DNA from: Cryphonectria parasitica EP155 | Taxonomy: Eukaryota > Ascomycota > Sordariomycetes > Diaporthales > Cryphonectriaceae | Length of the DNA: 64,000 nucleotides | Assembly: GCF_011745365.1 (NCBI RefSeq) | Contig: NW_024468918.1 | Span: 1,082,488 to 1,146,487 of the forward strand | Direction: 5' to 3' | Shown: one piece after another, positions 9,865-22,482 of the stretch | How the letters are laid out: every line of letters begins with the position of its first letter | How positions within the stretch are numbered: position 1 is the first letter of the stretch | The notes under the pieces: model-generated | Database searches by the model: none | What the model was told of the DNA's origin: nothing | The model's input: only the letters and a program-made list of their open reading frames with translations | Position numbers and translations under genes: made by a program

Positions 9865-11291
9865 TTAATGGAACCATTTCTGTGCCTTTGCTGAGATTTT
9901 CCGGAAACGCGACATTGATGGGCCATGACGGCGTGGCGGGTCTGACGCGCCTGAAGCAGCAGGTGGTGGCTGGCCATGGTGGGAACGGCCAGCAGCAGCG
10001 GCGGCGGCGGAAGAAGAAGAAGTAAATGCAGTAGGAATATGTTGGCTTGGCATGTGGTCGCCTGCGTAGGCATTGTTCCCACCCACCGCCACGATGAACG
10101 TCTTGGGATCCCCCGCGTTCACCTTGCCTGACTGATCGGGACCCCCATCTGCTGCGACATCATCATAGGCGAATCCATACCCTAGAGTGATTATTGTCAG
10201 AAAAAGAGACAGACACAGACACAGACAGTTGGGGAGAAGGATAGAGAGAGAGGAGAAGGCAAGGTGAGGCTACTACCTTTGCCGTCCAGGTTGGCCTCGT
10301 GTACGATACGGCAGTAGTGGTTCGTGGGATCTCGCTGGTAAAATGTCGAAGGGTCCGACGGGTGTTCGTCTGTGCCCACCAACGCAGACCTCTGAAATGC
10401 TGCCGCTAGCCTGGGGATGACACTGTTTCTGTATGCCGAGGGCCCTGTCGTGAAGGGCCCGCTGTTGCAGCCTAGGACGTCTGCCGTGGTTGGTTTTTGG
10501 AACGCCTCCTCGCCAAAGACGAGGTCCCCTTTCTCGTTAATGGTGCCAGTCACGGTCCCGGCCGCAGCCTGCGTGTTGATGCGCATCTGGTGGCTGCCCC
10601 GCGCGGCCGAGTACCAGTCCCACACCTCGTCGATGTACGGCTCAAAGTAGCCCGCAAAGCCAGCCCCGACCGCGTCCCCGTGGGTCGGGTTGAGCACCCG
10701 CAGCACCGGCTGGCCCGGGCGCTGGACAATCAACTTGTCCCACGGCAGCCCGTCCCTGGCGGCCTGAGCCCTCAATCCGTCACAGATGCGGTCGATGCCG
10801 TCGTGCGCCATGCCCGACACGTGCTGGACCGCTCCTCCGGCCGTCTCGAGGGTCATGGCGGTCGGCAGCCGTGATACAAAGTCCACGTAGCTGATGTTGG
10901 CGTACAGCTGGTCGCTGTTTAGGGTAAACTCGGCAAAGCAGAAGTTGACATCCGCATTGGGGTCGCTCGGATTCAGCACGCTCGGCTCGACGAGGGCGGG
11001 CCCAGGATTCAGGAGAAACTGCAACTTGCCGTCGCAGGAGAACCAGATCCTGCCACCGGCGATCTGGGGAATGTGCACTGAGACGGTATTGCCCGGGGGC
11101 CCCAGAGGGATGGCACAGTCCTCAGCGAGGGGGGAGCCGATCTGGGACACCTGCTGAGGGTAGTATAAGTCCCTTCCGTTGGACTTGAGCAGTACTCGCT
11201 GGCCATTGCTGATGGCGATCCCTGTGATGTATGCCCAGACCTGGTCTGAGTTGGTCTGGTTCTGCAGCTGAATGTCGAGCGAATCCGGCAT
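9865..11291 (-). CDS. GH64 beta-1,3-glucanase (thaumatin-like fold), no signal peptide
   Basis: Two exons: 11291-10277 and 10181-9865; 443 aa. GH64 enzymes cut beta-1,3-glucan into laminaripentaose. Seen: YITGIAI near residue 21, DCAIPLGPPG, GGRIWFS, LLNPGPALVEPS, then CFAEFTL with Glu121 and SYVDFVS with Asp137. The 16-residue spacing matches the catalytic Glu/Asp pair known in GH64 (154/170 in the bacterial enzyme). A further 300 residues complete the domain (HDGIDRICDGL, GYFEPYIDEVWDWY). The last 60 residues are Ser/Ala/Pro-rich and basic, outside the catalytic domain. The protein starts directly with the catalytic domain, and I find no signal-peptide exon. The upstream splice pair (donor at 11381, acceptor at 11314) lies in a region with stops and looks like a leader intron. 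It could be cytosolic or exported by another route. Confidence 0.85.
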
Positions 11292-12181
11292 GATGAAGGA
11301 CAGATCTGATGGGCTAGGAGTCAAGAAACAGAGGGAGAGCTTTAAGAAGGGGAGATAAAAAAGGGATCTTGATGTAGATACCTGTTGCTCGTGTACGTTA
11401 AGAGAAAAGAGGAGAGGGTATAGTATAGGGGCGCAGTGATGGTATCAAATGCTTGACCGAGCAGTTAGGGACCGATACGTAGCAATATGTGTCCTTTGAG
11501 GTGTCATAAATATGCTTGTTCTTATTATTATGATCTCGCGGGCTGCCAAAGCCCTCGCTTAAAGGTCTGCAGGCTGAGGCCTTGAATGCTCCGTAGCAGG
11601 GCCAGGTTCGCACTTGCTTCCTGCTTTTGGGAAGTGGGGATGTCGTCATTGCAATGGCAAGTTTCCAGAACCGACAGTACTTGAAGACACAATACAATCC
11701 CTGAAGGGTTTTCAGAATGACAGTGAGGTTTGAATCGTTGTATACATGGAAATCCGAGGAAGAAGAAAAAAAGGCAGAAATGAAGAAAATTATATTGATC
11801 TCACAACCGATTTACTGAGACTCTTGTTCATTGGCTCTGGATCGAGTCTGGAGGGAGAAGAGAGGAAACTAGAAGGGGGCAAGTACGGCGAGGTACTATG
11901 CACTGGGTGTACTATGGTACTTTGTAGTACGTATTTACCACAGGCTAGGCGCGTAAGCTCCCCTGTCGTCTGCAGACACGTTTCGAGCAAGCACAACCAC
12001 TCAAACATCTTATGCCTTTCTTCTCTTGTTTGCTCTCACTTTTCTGTCCCACTTAAAGACAAGTCCTCCCCCTCCCCTCCCCTGACAAGCCGTGCTGCAA
12101 TCTGTTTCTCTTCCTCCGACATACTATTGTCTGTGTAAAGGCTTCTAGAAACTACAGAGACACAAGATACAGACAGCTGGG
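11292..12181. promoter_or_regulatory. Divergent intergenic region, GH64 (-) / promethin-like (+)
   Basis: 890 nt separate the starts of two oppositely transcribed genes, so promoters of both must lie here. On the minus strand it contains the candidate GH64 leader intron (11381-11314: GTATCT ... TAG). No specific factor-binding site can be supported. Confidence 0.45.
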
Positions 12182-12830
12182 ATGGCAGTTGTCGAACTCG
12201 TCACGGGCGCCATCGAGTCGGCACGTCGCCAAGCAGACCGCGTCGTCCCTCCAGATGATCGCCGGAGAATATACCACTCTCTCCAATCCTTTGCCAGCCG
12301 ACGGCCCCTCCTCTTTGTGAGTCTCTCCCTCTCTGTCACCCCACACCAGTACCCTCTGCCATTCCTCTCTACCTTGCCCGGATAGCAAAACTAACCATGC
12401 CCTCTCGAACCTTTCTCAGTCCTTCATAGTCGCCCAGGCTTTCTTCGCCCTCCTACCGTCCCTGTTCTTCACCTCCTTCGTTCTGGGCACGCTCTCCGTC
12501 GCCTTCATCTCCGCCCTCCTCTTCTCCCTCTTCTGGATCGGCCTCGCAGCCCTCGTCCTCGCCTCCACCCTCAGCCTCACCTTCGGCCTCGCCCTCCTGG
12601 CCTGGGTCTGGCTGGTCGGCGCCTACACGGCCGCCAGCTTCGTCTACGCCCTCGTCGCAGGCCGAGACGCCTCTCCCAAGCCCGCAGACGATTTGATGTT
12701 ACGCGAGAAATGGGCCAAGATCGTCAAGAGGGAGCCAGAGACTAACGGAGATGGTCCTGAAGGGTTGGTGGAGGAGGCGGTGTCTCCGAGTGCGGCAGAG
12801 GTCAAGAGCGAGAATGGTGGTTCGTCGTGA
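12182..12830 (+). CDS. Promethin/LDAF1-like membrane protein
   Basis: Two exons: 12182-12316 and 12420-12830; 181 aa. The N-terminal 45 residues are polar and basic. Then comes a nearly uninterrupted hydrophobic stretch (about residues 46-125) with Ser/Phe/Leu-rich hairpin-like segments (FFALLPSLFFTSF, LLFSLFWIGLAAL, LALLAWVWLVGAY), followed by an acidic polar tail. This is the pattern of the promethin / lipid droplet assembly factor family (LDAF1, yeast LDO proteins), which work with seipin at ER sites of lipid-droplet formation. The assignment rests on this hydrophobic pattern and the FSLFWIG segment. Intron GTGAGT...TCAG in phase 0, giving RPLLF-SFIVAQ across the junction. Function is inferred. 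Confidence 0.7.
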
Positions 12831-13883
12831 CCTGGACACTAGATCGCGCATTGTTCTTTTTGGGGGCACCGGAAAAGTGGAATCAGAGTAAGAATGATGC
12901 CCTGTTTTGTTTTTCTTTTGGTTTGTTCCCAATACCGATGGGCTCGATTCAGGAAGAAATTGGAATCCCAGCTACTTTACTTGAGCCAACCCCCCTCAGC
13001 CGCCTGTGACATCTTGAATGGTGCCCTGCACCTAGTGGGAAACTCTGCACGTAGGCTCTGTCATCAAAACATTTCCCTCATAAGAATGGACATGATACTT
13101 GCTAGAGCGACAGCAACAATATGATGAAAGTGACAGCAGAACAATACCCGACGCTATAGGCGAGGGCGTACAATCCAGAACTCTCGCGAAGCTACACGAT
13201 CCCGTACCCACTTGTTGTTTCCTTGACAACATGACATGCGCACAGTAGGGTTTATTATCTTTTTTGATTTGCTTTATTTACTACAAAGTAATTACGGATA
13301 TTTCCCCCTTGAAGAGTACTGCGTGCCTGTGGGCTATGAACAATACAGAATCCGCAAGCCAAGCCAATGCAGACGGGTAAAGAACAGATGCAGAACGCCA
13401 GGCGCATTAGCAGGTTCATTAAGGTGTTCTTGGAGGACACCGGTACACACGAGTGTGCCCATCGGCTCGAAAGACAGTAACAGGTAGATGGAGCAATCCT
13501 TGAAAAGGAGAGGCCACCTAGCCCGACTGCAGCCAACCATAGAACTCAAATCCCAGACGTTGAAACAAAAAATTGTATAAAAGAAAAGGGGGAAGAATAT
13601 CAATTCCGCATGAAGCTTCCGTCTATATCCTACGTCACAAAGAAAAAAACACTTGCTTGACGACCACCCCCCTCGCGGCCAGGGGAGGGTACTTCCGTTG
13701 GTCCCCCATCCTGGACTGCTCGCGGGACGGTGTCGGATATCATGACAATGCAGCCCTCTTTGCCCGTGGAAAAGGACATCAATCACTCCGACGTCCCTCA
13801 TCTTGTCTCTCATCTTTCCTCGACAATCACCGTTCCAGACACCACAGGGAAATCGTTTGCTTTTGCTTTCTTTTATGATTTCC
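12831..13883. other. Convergent 3' intergenic region
   Basis: 1.05 kb between the 3' ends of the promethin-like gene (+) and the glucanosyltransferase (-). Presumed 3' UTRs. No gene, RNA or repeat recognised. Confidence 0.5.
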
Positions 13884-15574
13884 TTACAGAGCAACCATGG
13901 CGGCACCGGCACCCATGGCCATGACCATGTACAGGCCGATGGCGAGGTCACCAATGCCGAAGAAGGTCTTGTGGACCGAGGGCATGGCCAAGGAGCTGGA
14001 GCTGGAGGTGCTGGAGCTGCCTGTGCCGGTGGCGGTGGTGCCCGCGGTAGCGGTGGCGGCGTAGGCGTTGGCAGAGCTGGCGCTGGCGAGCTGGGACTTG
14101 CAGCTGGAGGCGGTCGAGGCGGCCTGGGTGACGGCGTCGCCGTTAAAGCTGCAGGCGGAGGAATCAGAGTTCTGGCCCTGGTAGTATTGGTCCAGGATGT
14201 AGCCGAGCATCTGGGTGGAGTTGCACATGGAGTAGGCGCCGTAGACACCGCTGGTGGCGTTGGTCAGGACGCCGGCGCAGTAGCTTTCGTCCTCGCCGCA
14301 GATGTAGCCGTAGATGGAGCTGTAGGCGGAGCCGTTGATGCCGGAGGAAGGCACACAGCTCAGCGACTCGTACATGCACTCGCAGAGGGTGGCATCAGGA
14401 GTCGGGGGCAGGATGTTGGCGGCTTGCCAGGCAGAGTCGACAGCGGGGCAGGCGGCGGCCGAGTTGGTGGGAGTGTAGGCGGCCATGGAGGTCGAGGTAG
14501 GAGAGGCGGCATTGACACGAGAGCTGAGCGAGGTGTAGTCCTTCATGATGGACACGCTGGTGGAGTCGATCTCGCTCACCAGGCCTGTTACACACAAGAG
14601 TCAATTAGTATCGGGTATAGATCATCTCAGAAAGGTTCAAAAGATCCAAACTCACCATAGTCGTTGGTCTCCTCAAAGTACATGTAGACGATACCACCGG
14701 CGATGACGGGGCTCATCTCGTCGCCGTACAGAGTAGTGGTCTCCTCGAAGATACGCTCGTCGGCACCATCGCTGTTGCAGCCGTACTCGGAGAAGAAGAC
14801 GGGGACGGAGTAGTTGGAGAAGAAGTCGACGACCTCGCTGTAGCCGGACTCGGTGTAGCTGCTCTCGCCGCACCACTCGTAGATGTTGTAGCCCCAGAAG
14901 TCAATGGCGTCCGTCTGGTCACCGCAGTTGAAGTAGTGGGCCATGTTGTCACGGATGGTAGAGTCGTCGTTGGCAGCATAGCCGACACCCATCCAGCGCT
15001 CGGCGGTGCTGTTGATGTAGGACTTCATGTCACGGACGGCGGCCTTGACGAAAGCGGAGGCATCGGTGTTGGAGGCGTTGTTGGTGACCTCGTTACCACC
15101 GAAGAAACCGATCACGTTCTTGTAGCCCTTCATGGCATCAATGACGGCGGTGTAACGCGTGTACAGGGCAGTGTCCCAGACCGGGTCGGAGCGGTCAATG
15201 GCCTGGTCAGGGTCCGACAGATCGGAGATGACATAGATGCCAGCGTCGGCCAGCAGCTCCATGCATGTGTCGTGGTCGGCCGTGGGATCGAGGGCGTAGG
15301 TGCGAATCACGTTGGTGCCAGCAGCAGCCAGGATAGGAACGTCACGCTTGCAACGGACGGAGTCGGAGAGGGGGTCGATGTAGTCTGTGGTGGTGTCGTC
15401 GCGCTTCCTGGCGGCCTCGGACGAGCTGGTGTCCCGCTGGTAGGCGATACCCTTGACGAAGAACTGGGTGCCGTTCTCGTAGAAGAAGTGCTGGCCCTTC
15501 ATGACGATGGGCTCAACATCGGCGTAGACCTGGCCCAGGAGGGCGGCCAGGGCAAGCTGCTTAGCCGAAAACAT
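13884..15574 (-). CDS. GPI-anchored beta-1,3-glucanosyltransferase, GH72 with CBM43
   Basis: Two exons: 15574-14656 and 14584-13884; 539 aa. GEL/GAS enzymes at the outer face of the plasma membrane and in the wall elongate and branch beta-1,3-glucan. Seen: a signal peptide of about 19 residues; the GH72 domain with VIRTYALDP, GGNEVTNN (acid/base Glu162) and FFSEYG (nucleophile Glu263), matching Glu160/Glu261 of Aspergillus Gel1; and the EETNDYG-LVSEID motif restored exactly across the intron (GTGAGT...AACAG, phase 1). From about residue 340 there is a Cys-rich X8/CBM43 module (LCECMYESLSC, YICGED). Then a Ser/Thr-rich stretch and a C-terminal hydrophobic tail of about 25 residues typical of a GPI signal. 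The module makes this a GAS1/GEL4-like, CBM43-containing member. A 612-nt leader intron is likely (see findings). Confidence 0.95.
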
Positions 15575-18500
15575 GATGAATTGATGATGTTGTTTTGGTT
15601 TGGTTTGCGTAGATACAATGAGTGGTGGTGAGTTGGCCTCGTATTAAAAAAAAAAAAGATGAATTGATCTGGGAAGAAAGATGGAGAAGTTGTTAGCCTG
15701 GATTGTCCAAAACGACTGTTGGGGTTGTGACAATTGAGTGAAGCGTTTGTCGAGAATCGAAGAATGAAAGGCAAAAGGTGAAAGTTAAGGTCCCACCCCC
15801 CTCTTCCTTGTCCACTCCAGCTTGTTTCTTTTCTTTCATCCTATTCTTTCCCCTAGGATGACCACAGCCTGAGCCGACAGGTTGTGGTCCCATTTTGGCA
15901 CAGGCTGAGTGAGGTGACGACGCGTGGAGGGGAGGGATGTGCAGGTTCCCTTGTACCAGAGTGTGGCTGGGATGGAGCCAGGATGGGGAGACTTGGAGCT
16001 GGTAAACTGGGTCGTCTGAACTGTGTGCAGTGCAGTGATGCGTCCATGATGCAAGCCTGTTTTGTTTGTCCCATGTGCTGTGTTTTGTTTGTATGGATGG
16101 ATGTGGGTGTGGGATGTGCATGGTGCATGTGCTGGTGTGTAACTGGACCTCGAGATGGGGACTGGATGACGTTGCCAACCATCCAAAGCAGGACATGGAG
16201 GGAAGAGACTCTCTCCTCTTGATGGAGTTTTTTTGGGGGGGAATCGTTCATGCGCATTGCATGCAGAATTCATAACGTACCTTGAGCAAAAACCTGGTCT
16301 ATGATTTCTGATAGCGATAAGACGAGATGCAGAAGGCACGAGATTGGAATTTGCTATGTTCAACGAGTGTGATGAATAAAATGAAAATAAAGAAAATGAA
16401 GAATGCGTCAAAGGACAGCTGAGAGGCAAAGAAGTTGGGCCTGATTCAACTTGTCGAATTGACGATGGTAGTGGTGTGAGGAAAGGAAAGAAGAATCAAG
16501 AAAAGAGAAGAAGGGGGGGTGTGGGAGAAGGCGGGAAAAAGAAGGTCAAGAGTTGGTCTGGACTTTGGGTAGGAAAGCACGGTACTGGGCCCAAAGCAGG
16601 GACCTGGCAAAAAAGAAAGAGAGGATTGACGCTCCCCCACTGACAGGCGAGAGGACGGCCAGGCCAGGGTGTATCAGGGCTGCCCCGTTCTAGGAGGGGA
16701 GGCGAGGACAGGAGATTGAGGTTACCAGGAGATGGATGGTCGACGGAGAACGTTGAGCGGGCCGCATGTATGAGAGTGGGAGGGAAGGAACAAAGGAAAG
16801 GGTGTGTGTGTATAGGGAGCACATCCCTTTCGCGGACCCCACACTGACGCGTATTGGTATGGTACGTAGTAGGACTTGGAGTACGCAGCACATACCGCAG
16901 TGCTACCATGTACAGGGTGAAGCGGCCGTATCGACAAGGACCCTGCACCTACCAACCGCCCTCACCGACATAGGCAAGTCATTTGGGCTTGTACACACAC
17001 CCCTTACTAACACAGGCGTGATTGTAACGAGGGAAGGAAACGGTAGGCTGGATGGTGGGCCCGCAGTGGACCATCTAGGCGAGGACCCACTGCCCCTTTT
17101 CCTTGGATATTGGCTCCACCACTCCTTCTCTCCCTCTCTGTGTGTGCGCTGTGTGGCCCATTCGGGGGATTTCAAATGACAGGGAAACCAGGTGCCCCCG
17201 AGATGAGAGTGTCAAAGATATTGATTGGTATGGACAGCGCGATGTTGACATTGGAATTTTGGAGATGTGCCGTCGTGAGAAAATGATGAAGAACCCGCTT
17301 ACGCAAGGCCCGTTGGAGACCACTTGCCGGACACGGCACATATGCACACACACACCCTCTCTTTGCTCTTTCCCTCGAGGTGTACAAGTATGCTTGGGTG
17401 CCGGGCACCCGTGCTGCCGCGCAACCGCCTTGCCGTGAAGTCCGTGCTGACGCGCCGCCGGTGTGGCTATGCCAAAGCTTAGCGTAAAAGCCAATTATTG
17501 CCACTACGTAGCACGGTAACTACAAAAAAGCGATACGATAAGGCGAAAAGAGAAAGAGAGAGGGAGAATGGAAGAGAGCGCGCGCGCGGCAGGGCGGAGA
17601 CGACGGCGAGGGCGATGAGGTGCTTCTGCTGATCTGCGACAGATGGCCCAGCCACATAACCTCTAGTCCTGGTTATATGTAGAGTACAGCATTGTTTTTT
17701 ACATAGTGGGTAACACAATGATGCATCGTAGTAGTATGATTGGAGGACGACCGTCATGTTCATATGGAGTAGCATTTATCGCATCGCAGTAGGGCAGCGC
17801 AGATAATAAGCAAGGACTCTCTGCAGCCAGATCTGCAGGTACGGGTCTTGGCAGCATATAGGGACATGCTTGCTTTCGGGGTATGGGGAACTGAGGGTTC
17901 TGATCCGGCTGCTGCTATACTGTAGACTTGATACTGTGAGACAAAGACTGGACACAGAGAGAGAAGTAGATAGCGAGCACTGGCAACATGGTACACTCAA
18001 TAGTTGCTTCGACCAGCAAAGCAAGCGATATCTCTGGCGTGGTCAAGATATGGTGCTGACCAAATCTTAGCTTCCCTCTCACTGTAAGCAGAAGCATGAT
18101 GAACGAACTGCTCAGCACATCCTGCTGCAGGGAGCCAGAGCCAATACGAGGCATGTGTGTTCTGGTCACGGCCGAACCATGGTCGCACTGTGTACTATCT
18201 ATCCCTCCATAAGCACTACGCGATACAAGTACACGATCATACATTATCCCCAGTATCATGCACATGTTGTTCACACAGGCATTGGCCAAAAGGGGATGGG
18301 GGGTCAGAAATTCAGCGCCCAGCGCCTCGTAGCCGCCTGACGCCACATAACCAATGGCCATTAATCATGACCAGCACCTGCTAAAGGAGAAGAAGAAGAA
18401 GGGAAAAAAAGAAGGAAGGGAGAGAAGACGGAGACACACAGAGAGAAAGCAGACCAACACACACAGCCACTTGGGACCATAGTACCATAGAATTATACTG

Positions 18501-20297
18501 TTCTATTTTAAATTGACCAAACACCTCGGCTTGGTTGGGACCACCAATCCATGCATTGTCATCATCGTAGATCTCCGAAAAGTCCACCCATCCTCCCTCC
18601 ATCCCCTCATCCCTTCTTATTTGCCAAAATATAAATCTCAGCACAGATCACACATCACAATCAAGATCGACCACTCCAAATAACAGATAGACCACACAAT
18701 GAAAGAAAAAGACCAAAAACCAACATCATCATCGTCGCCTCTTTTCCTGATGCGTACATCCACGAAGATCCTGATGACAGCGAGTGGCACATCCTACTGC
18801 CGATCAGCAGCAGTTCCGCAATCCATGTTCCACCTCTTTAGCATTATCGTGTTTCATCCTGATCGCTCGCTGAATTGGCTAGATGGACCGCTGGATGGCG
18901 GCCGACCATCTTTTTTAGATGTGTGGATTAGGTCTTCGTATCGGGTCGCCGGCATTCCTTGAGCGGCCTGCAAAGGAACCGCGTTGCACTGCACTGCCCC
19001 CAAAAAGTCGCCCGGGGTTGTCGGCACCGGAGGGAGGACCAGGACCAATGATCATCGAGCCTCCTCCATCCAACGATACTTCCCGGCTCTGACGGCTCTT
19101 GGGGTCTGCAAACTATGTAGTGCATAGTGCGTACGATGTTGTCGCCCTGGCCTGGCCTGGTGGAGCATGTCGTATTTTTTGTTTGTTTTGTTTAATTTTG
19201 GCGGCGGGAGGTGTACAGTACCGTAGTACTGGGTTCTTTGTTTGCCGTCTGCATCCTCGCCTCTCTCTCGTGTCCGCCCTTTGCTGGGACCTCGAATGTC
19301 GAGTGTTTTGAGTGTCAAAGAGACTCTCCATCGAGAAATTCTTCAAGCGCCTCTGTATTGCATCTCGCCTGCTCTTCCGCGTTGCAGCTTGGACCGCCGA
19401 GGCCTGGATGGGCTTGTGCGCTTCTTCCTGTTCCTTTTCTTCATGACCGCAGGCCTCGAGGCCTTGTAGTAGATGTCGCCCACATGGTACAGCACGGCGT
19501 CCCACAGCTCAAAAGTCTCCCACCATAACGTCTTGGCCGGGTTAATCATCTTGGAGGTTTTTGTTTTTTTGTTCTTGTCTTCTTGCCTCTTTTCTTCGCT
19601 TTTGATGACAAATATCGTTTCGTCAAAATCGGGCAAGACCAGGGGTTTCGTTTATATATATATTTATATCCTCTATTCTGCCTTGGGGTGTGCCACCCGT
19701 GATCAGGCTGTATTGTCATGTTGCTCGTGACTAAGAGCAGACGAAGGGAGAGAGTCATAGACAGAGAGTCAGAGGGTCACAGAGGCTGAGGTTAGCACCC
19801 GACGCCTCCGGTGCAGCAGGTGCCGCCCCTGCGCCGCACACCGTCCGGCTTGGCATCACTCATCAGCCCCAGTCACGCGCCGCCCGAGCCCGCTGCTCGC
19901 ACCACCACTCACAAACCACCTGCGACACATAATCACGTCCTGTTGTCAGTATGGTTTTCTGCCCTCTCGCTTTCGTTTTGCTTTCTCCCTTTGATCTCTT
20001 CTTCGAATCACCAGCCTCGCTGCTGTCAGCGACTCAGCCAGCGCCAAGTGGTGGCGAGCACCATCGCACACACCTGCAGATCAATCAATTGTTCCAGTAC
20101 AATTGTGACACACATACAGTACTTACTCTGTACGTACAGTACATATGGCGTGACTATCAGCCCCCAACGTTTTCTGCGTTTTCAAAACGACCCGCGAATT
20201 TGGATCGTCAGGAGTTTTGACCCCTCCCCCCCCCCCCAAAAAAAAAGAACAGAGAGAGAGAAAAAAAGAAGAAGAAAAAAAGGAGAGCGGTTTGGTC
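15575..20297. other. Long gene-poor region upstream of the glucanosyltransferase
   Basis: 4.7 kb without a convincing gene. The first kilobase holds the probable leader intron of the glucanosyltransferase (16280-15669, minus strand). The rest has GA/CT-rich and GT-rich patches, a GCGC run at 17578-17589, AT-dinucleotide runs near 19653-19670 and a poly-C/poly-A junction at 20225-20247. Short open frames exist on both strands, but none shows family resemblance, splice support or coding-like composition. Confidence 0.5.
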
Positions 20298-20740
20298 ATG
20301 TCTCACCCTCCTTCTGGGACAGGGTCTGGATCTTCGTCTCTTGCAGCCCAGGCGGCTGATGCTGCCAGACGACCTGTCACTGTCAACAGTCTGGTTGCCT
20401 TGTATGTTCTCTTGTACGTCTCCCCTTCTCTTTGCGCCCTCTCTTCTCCCTTCCTTCCTCGCTCGCGACCCGCAGAACCGACGAGGTCGACACGGTCCAC
20501 AAGCGAGCGTTCGCTATCCACCAATATCGATTTGTGGTGCCTGTGCACCGGCCCTTATCACTATCGATTCAAGCGAACGGAGCGATACGATATATGGAGA
20601 TCCGAAGGTCAGATGAAGAAACAGCGGAACAGAAAGACGGGGGAAGGGAAGGGGGACTGGCGCCAAGATGTGACTACAAGGTCGTCATGAAGTGCCGGGC
20701 TCGCACTTCAAGCAGACAAGGTGAGTTGGCATACGTGTGA
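20298..20740 (+). CDS. Possible small two-exon gene, unrecognised
   Basis: Candidate exons 20298-20401 and 20476-20740; 122 aa. The intron of 74 nt has a good donor (GTATGT) and acceptor (CCGCAG). Joining keeps one open frame through phase 2, which is why I list it. The predicted protein has a Ser/Ala-rich start (MSHPPSGTGSGSSS), then a mixed basic segment (HKRAFAIHQYRF) and a polar C-terminus. No domain, signal peptide or membrane segment is seen. A second GTGAGT lies just before the stop (20720), so the gene could continue through another intron. It stands alone in a gene-poor interval and could equally be chance. Confidence 0.3.
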
Positions 20741-22482
20741 TTGTACATATGGCGACATTATAGGACCGAGGAAGAGACTCTGTCCATCGTGGTTTAGTAT
20801 GGCAAGACTGTTTGGGTTTCTGGATAGAATTCTATCCAGATAGGCTTGCTATCGCCACTCACAACGATAGACAAAGACAGGCTACTGAGGCTGTGGTCGA
20901 GGGCAGTCTCACGTGGTCCTTGGCAACATCTTCGCTACTCTTGACAGGTTACTTGGCCAGGGCTTGTCAGAAGCCAAGAAGCCAATGTGGATAGACTATT
21001 GTCTTGTACAACACCAACCTCTCCCACATAGCATCGAACCTCCTGTCCGTTCCCAGCACAGATGATTATTGGTGAGGGTCACGATACAGTGGGTGTGATG
21101 ACGTGTCCCTAATAGCAAGTGTCATGGGCAATTTTTACAGGTGGGCATTTATGATTTAGACGAGATGTATGCAGGACATAACATACACACATGTGGGCTG
21201 CCAGCACCAGCAGAGGCATTTCCATGTGGAAACATACATCCAACAAGTGAAAGAACCTTTGTTGTCGAAGAGGCTTATTGATTGGTCCTGAAGACATTGT
21301 CAGCTCACAAGCTACTTCAACTTCATGTCTTGTTGGTAATTCTAGCCCTACCCCGTTCTACATCGGGAACCTCACTCCGGGGAAGAGATGATCTAGTGTT
21401 ATCCTGACAAGCTTGATGCTGCTGCGGCTGTTGGTCTGCATATCACCTTGATGGCGTCCTACTTGTGTGCCTCTGCCCCTCCCCCACTCCCCCCCCCTCC
21501 GGCCCCTCTTTCTCAATATTTTGTAAATTTGTATTGATCATAATGACTATCTTCTTGTTGCTCAAGGTACCTTCTCGCACTTTTATATTCTTATTGCAAT
21601 CTAGCGGAGTTGTTGACCCTTTTTCGTAATCATCGTACGGTGGGTGGATGCTGTGACTACGTAAGCACTCATCTCGGCGTAATCGGGCAGGGGGACCGAC
21701 ATCCGACCCGAATCGCTACTGAGGAGAAGGGCAGTGGGTTGTTGTAGGCTGCAACCAGCCGAACGTGCCGTGCCGTGGCGCTGTCGTTCAGCAGGTGCGC
21801 CCAGCGTATCAGGCAAGCCAGGGTAGACGTAGCGCGCGCAGTGTTCTAGCCTTTCAGTGGGAAGGGAAGATTCAAGAGCTTATCCGTCTCTTTGGGGGCC
21901 TGGGCCCAGCGTCTTTAGTGGCCCTGCGCGGCATCACTGTATTTTCGGTAGTAGAACAGACGCTGGACAGGAGGAGGGAAGGGGGAGAAGACAGTGCCAC
22001 CCCTGCTAAAACGCCCCCCCCCCCCCACTGGGCTTTCTTTTTTTTCTTTACCATGTACCATAGTCAGCCAGGTGGCCACTCACAGCCAACTTCAGTAGCA
22101 TTACGACGACTGCCTACTATAGTATATTGATTTGCATCCTGCATCCTGCACTCTCCATTCTGCATGTCAGTCCCTCACCTGTGGAGCACAGACAAGGAGA
22201 GTTGAGGATAGACAAGCCCTTGGTCAAATCAATTGTTTATCCCCTTCTCCCTTTCCAACCTTCTTGAATCGCGCTGCGGTGGGCGATTGCGTACACACCC
22301 GCACCCACACCCACGCACACACACACACAGACAAGCGCCACCCCCGTCGTTCCCGGTTGCATTGTCTCGACTCCAGTCCCAGACTCTCTACCAGAGTACC
22401 ATCTCTCCGGAACAGACTCGAAACAGCCGACTCCCCGCCCTCGGTCGTCCATTTGCTGTCCCTACCGGCCAAATCCCCATTC
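20741..22482. other. Gene-poor region upstream of the YTP1-like gene
   Basis: 1.7 kb. Contains C-rich runs (21478-21500, 22014-22027), poly-T tracts and a CA microsatellite (22296-22330) just before the YTP1-like start. The frame of YTP1 exon 1 is open from 22132, but that upstream part translates into repeat-derived His/Thr runs and is more likely leader. No gene recognised. Confidence 0.5.

Noticed and set aside
13803..14660. 285-codon plus-strand frame opposite the glucanosyltransferase
   Set aside because: Gly/Ala/Val-only composition, the antisense mirror of a Ser/Ala/Thr-rich coding sequence; it also crosses the real intron.
19811..20359. 182-codon plus-strand frame before the small candidate gene
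   Set aside because: Runs through poly-C/poly-A and GA-rich tracts, has no domain and no splice partner; likely chance.
22132..22482. Upstream extension of the YTP1-like first exon
   Set aside because: Translates a CA microsatellite into His/Thr runs. The hydrophobic start of the family lies downstream of the Met-Met at 22483.
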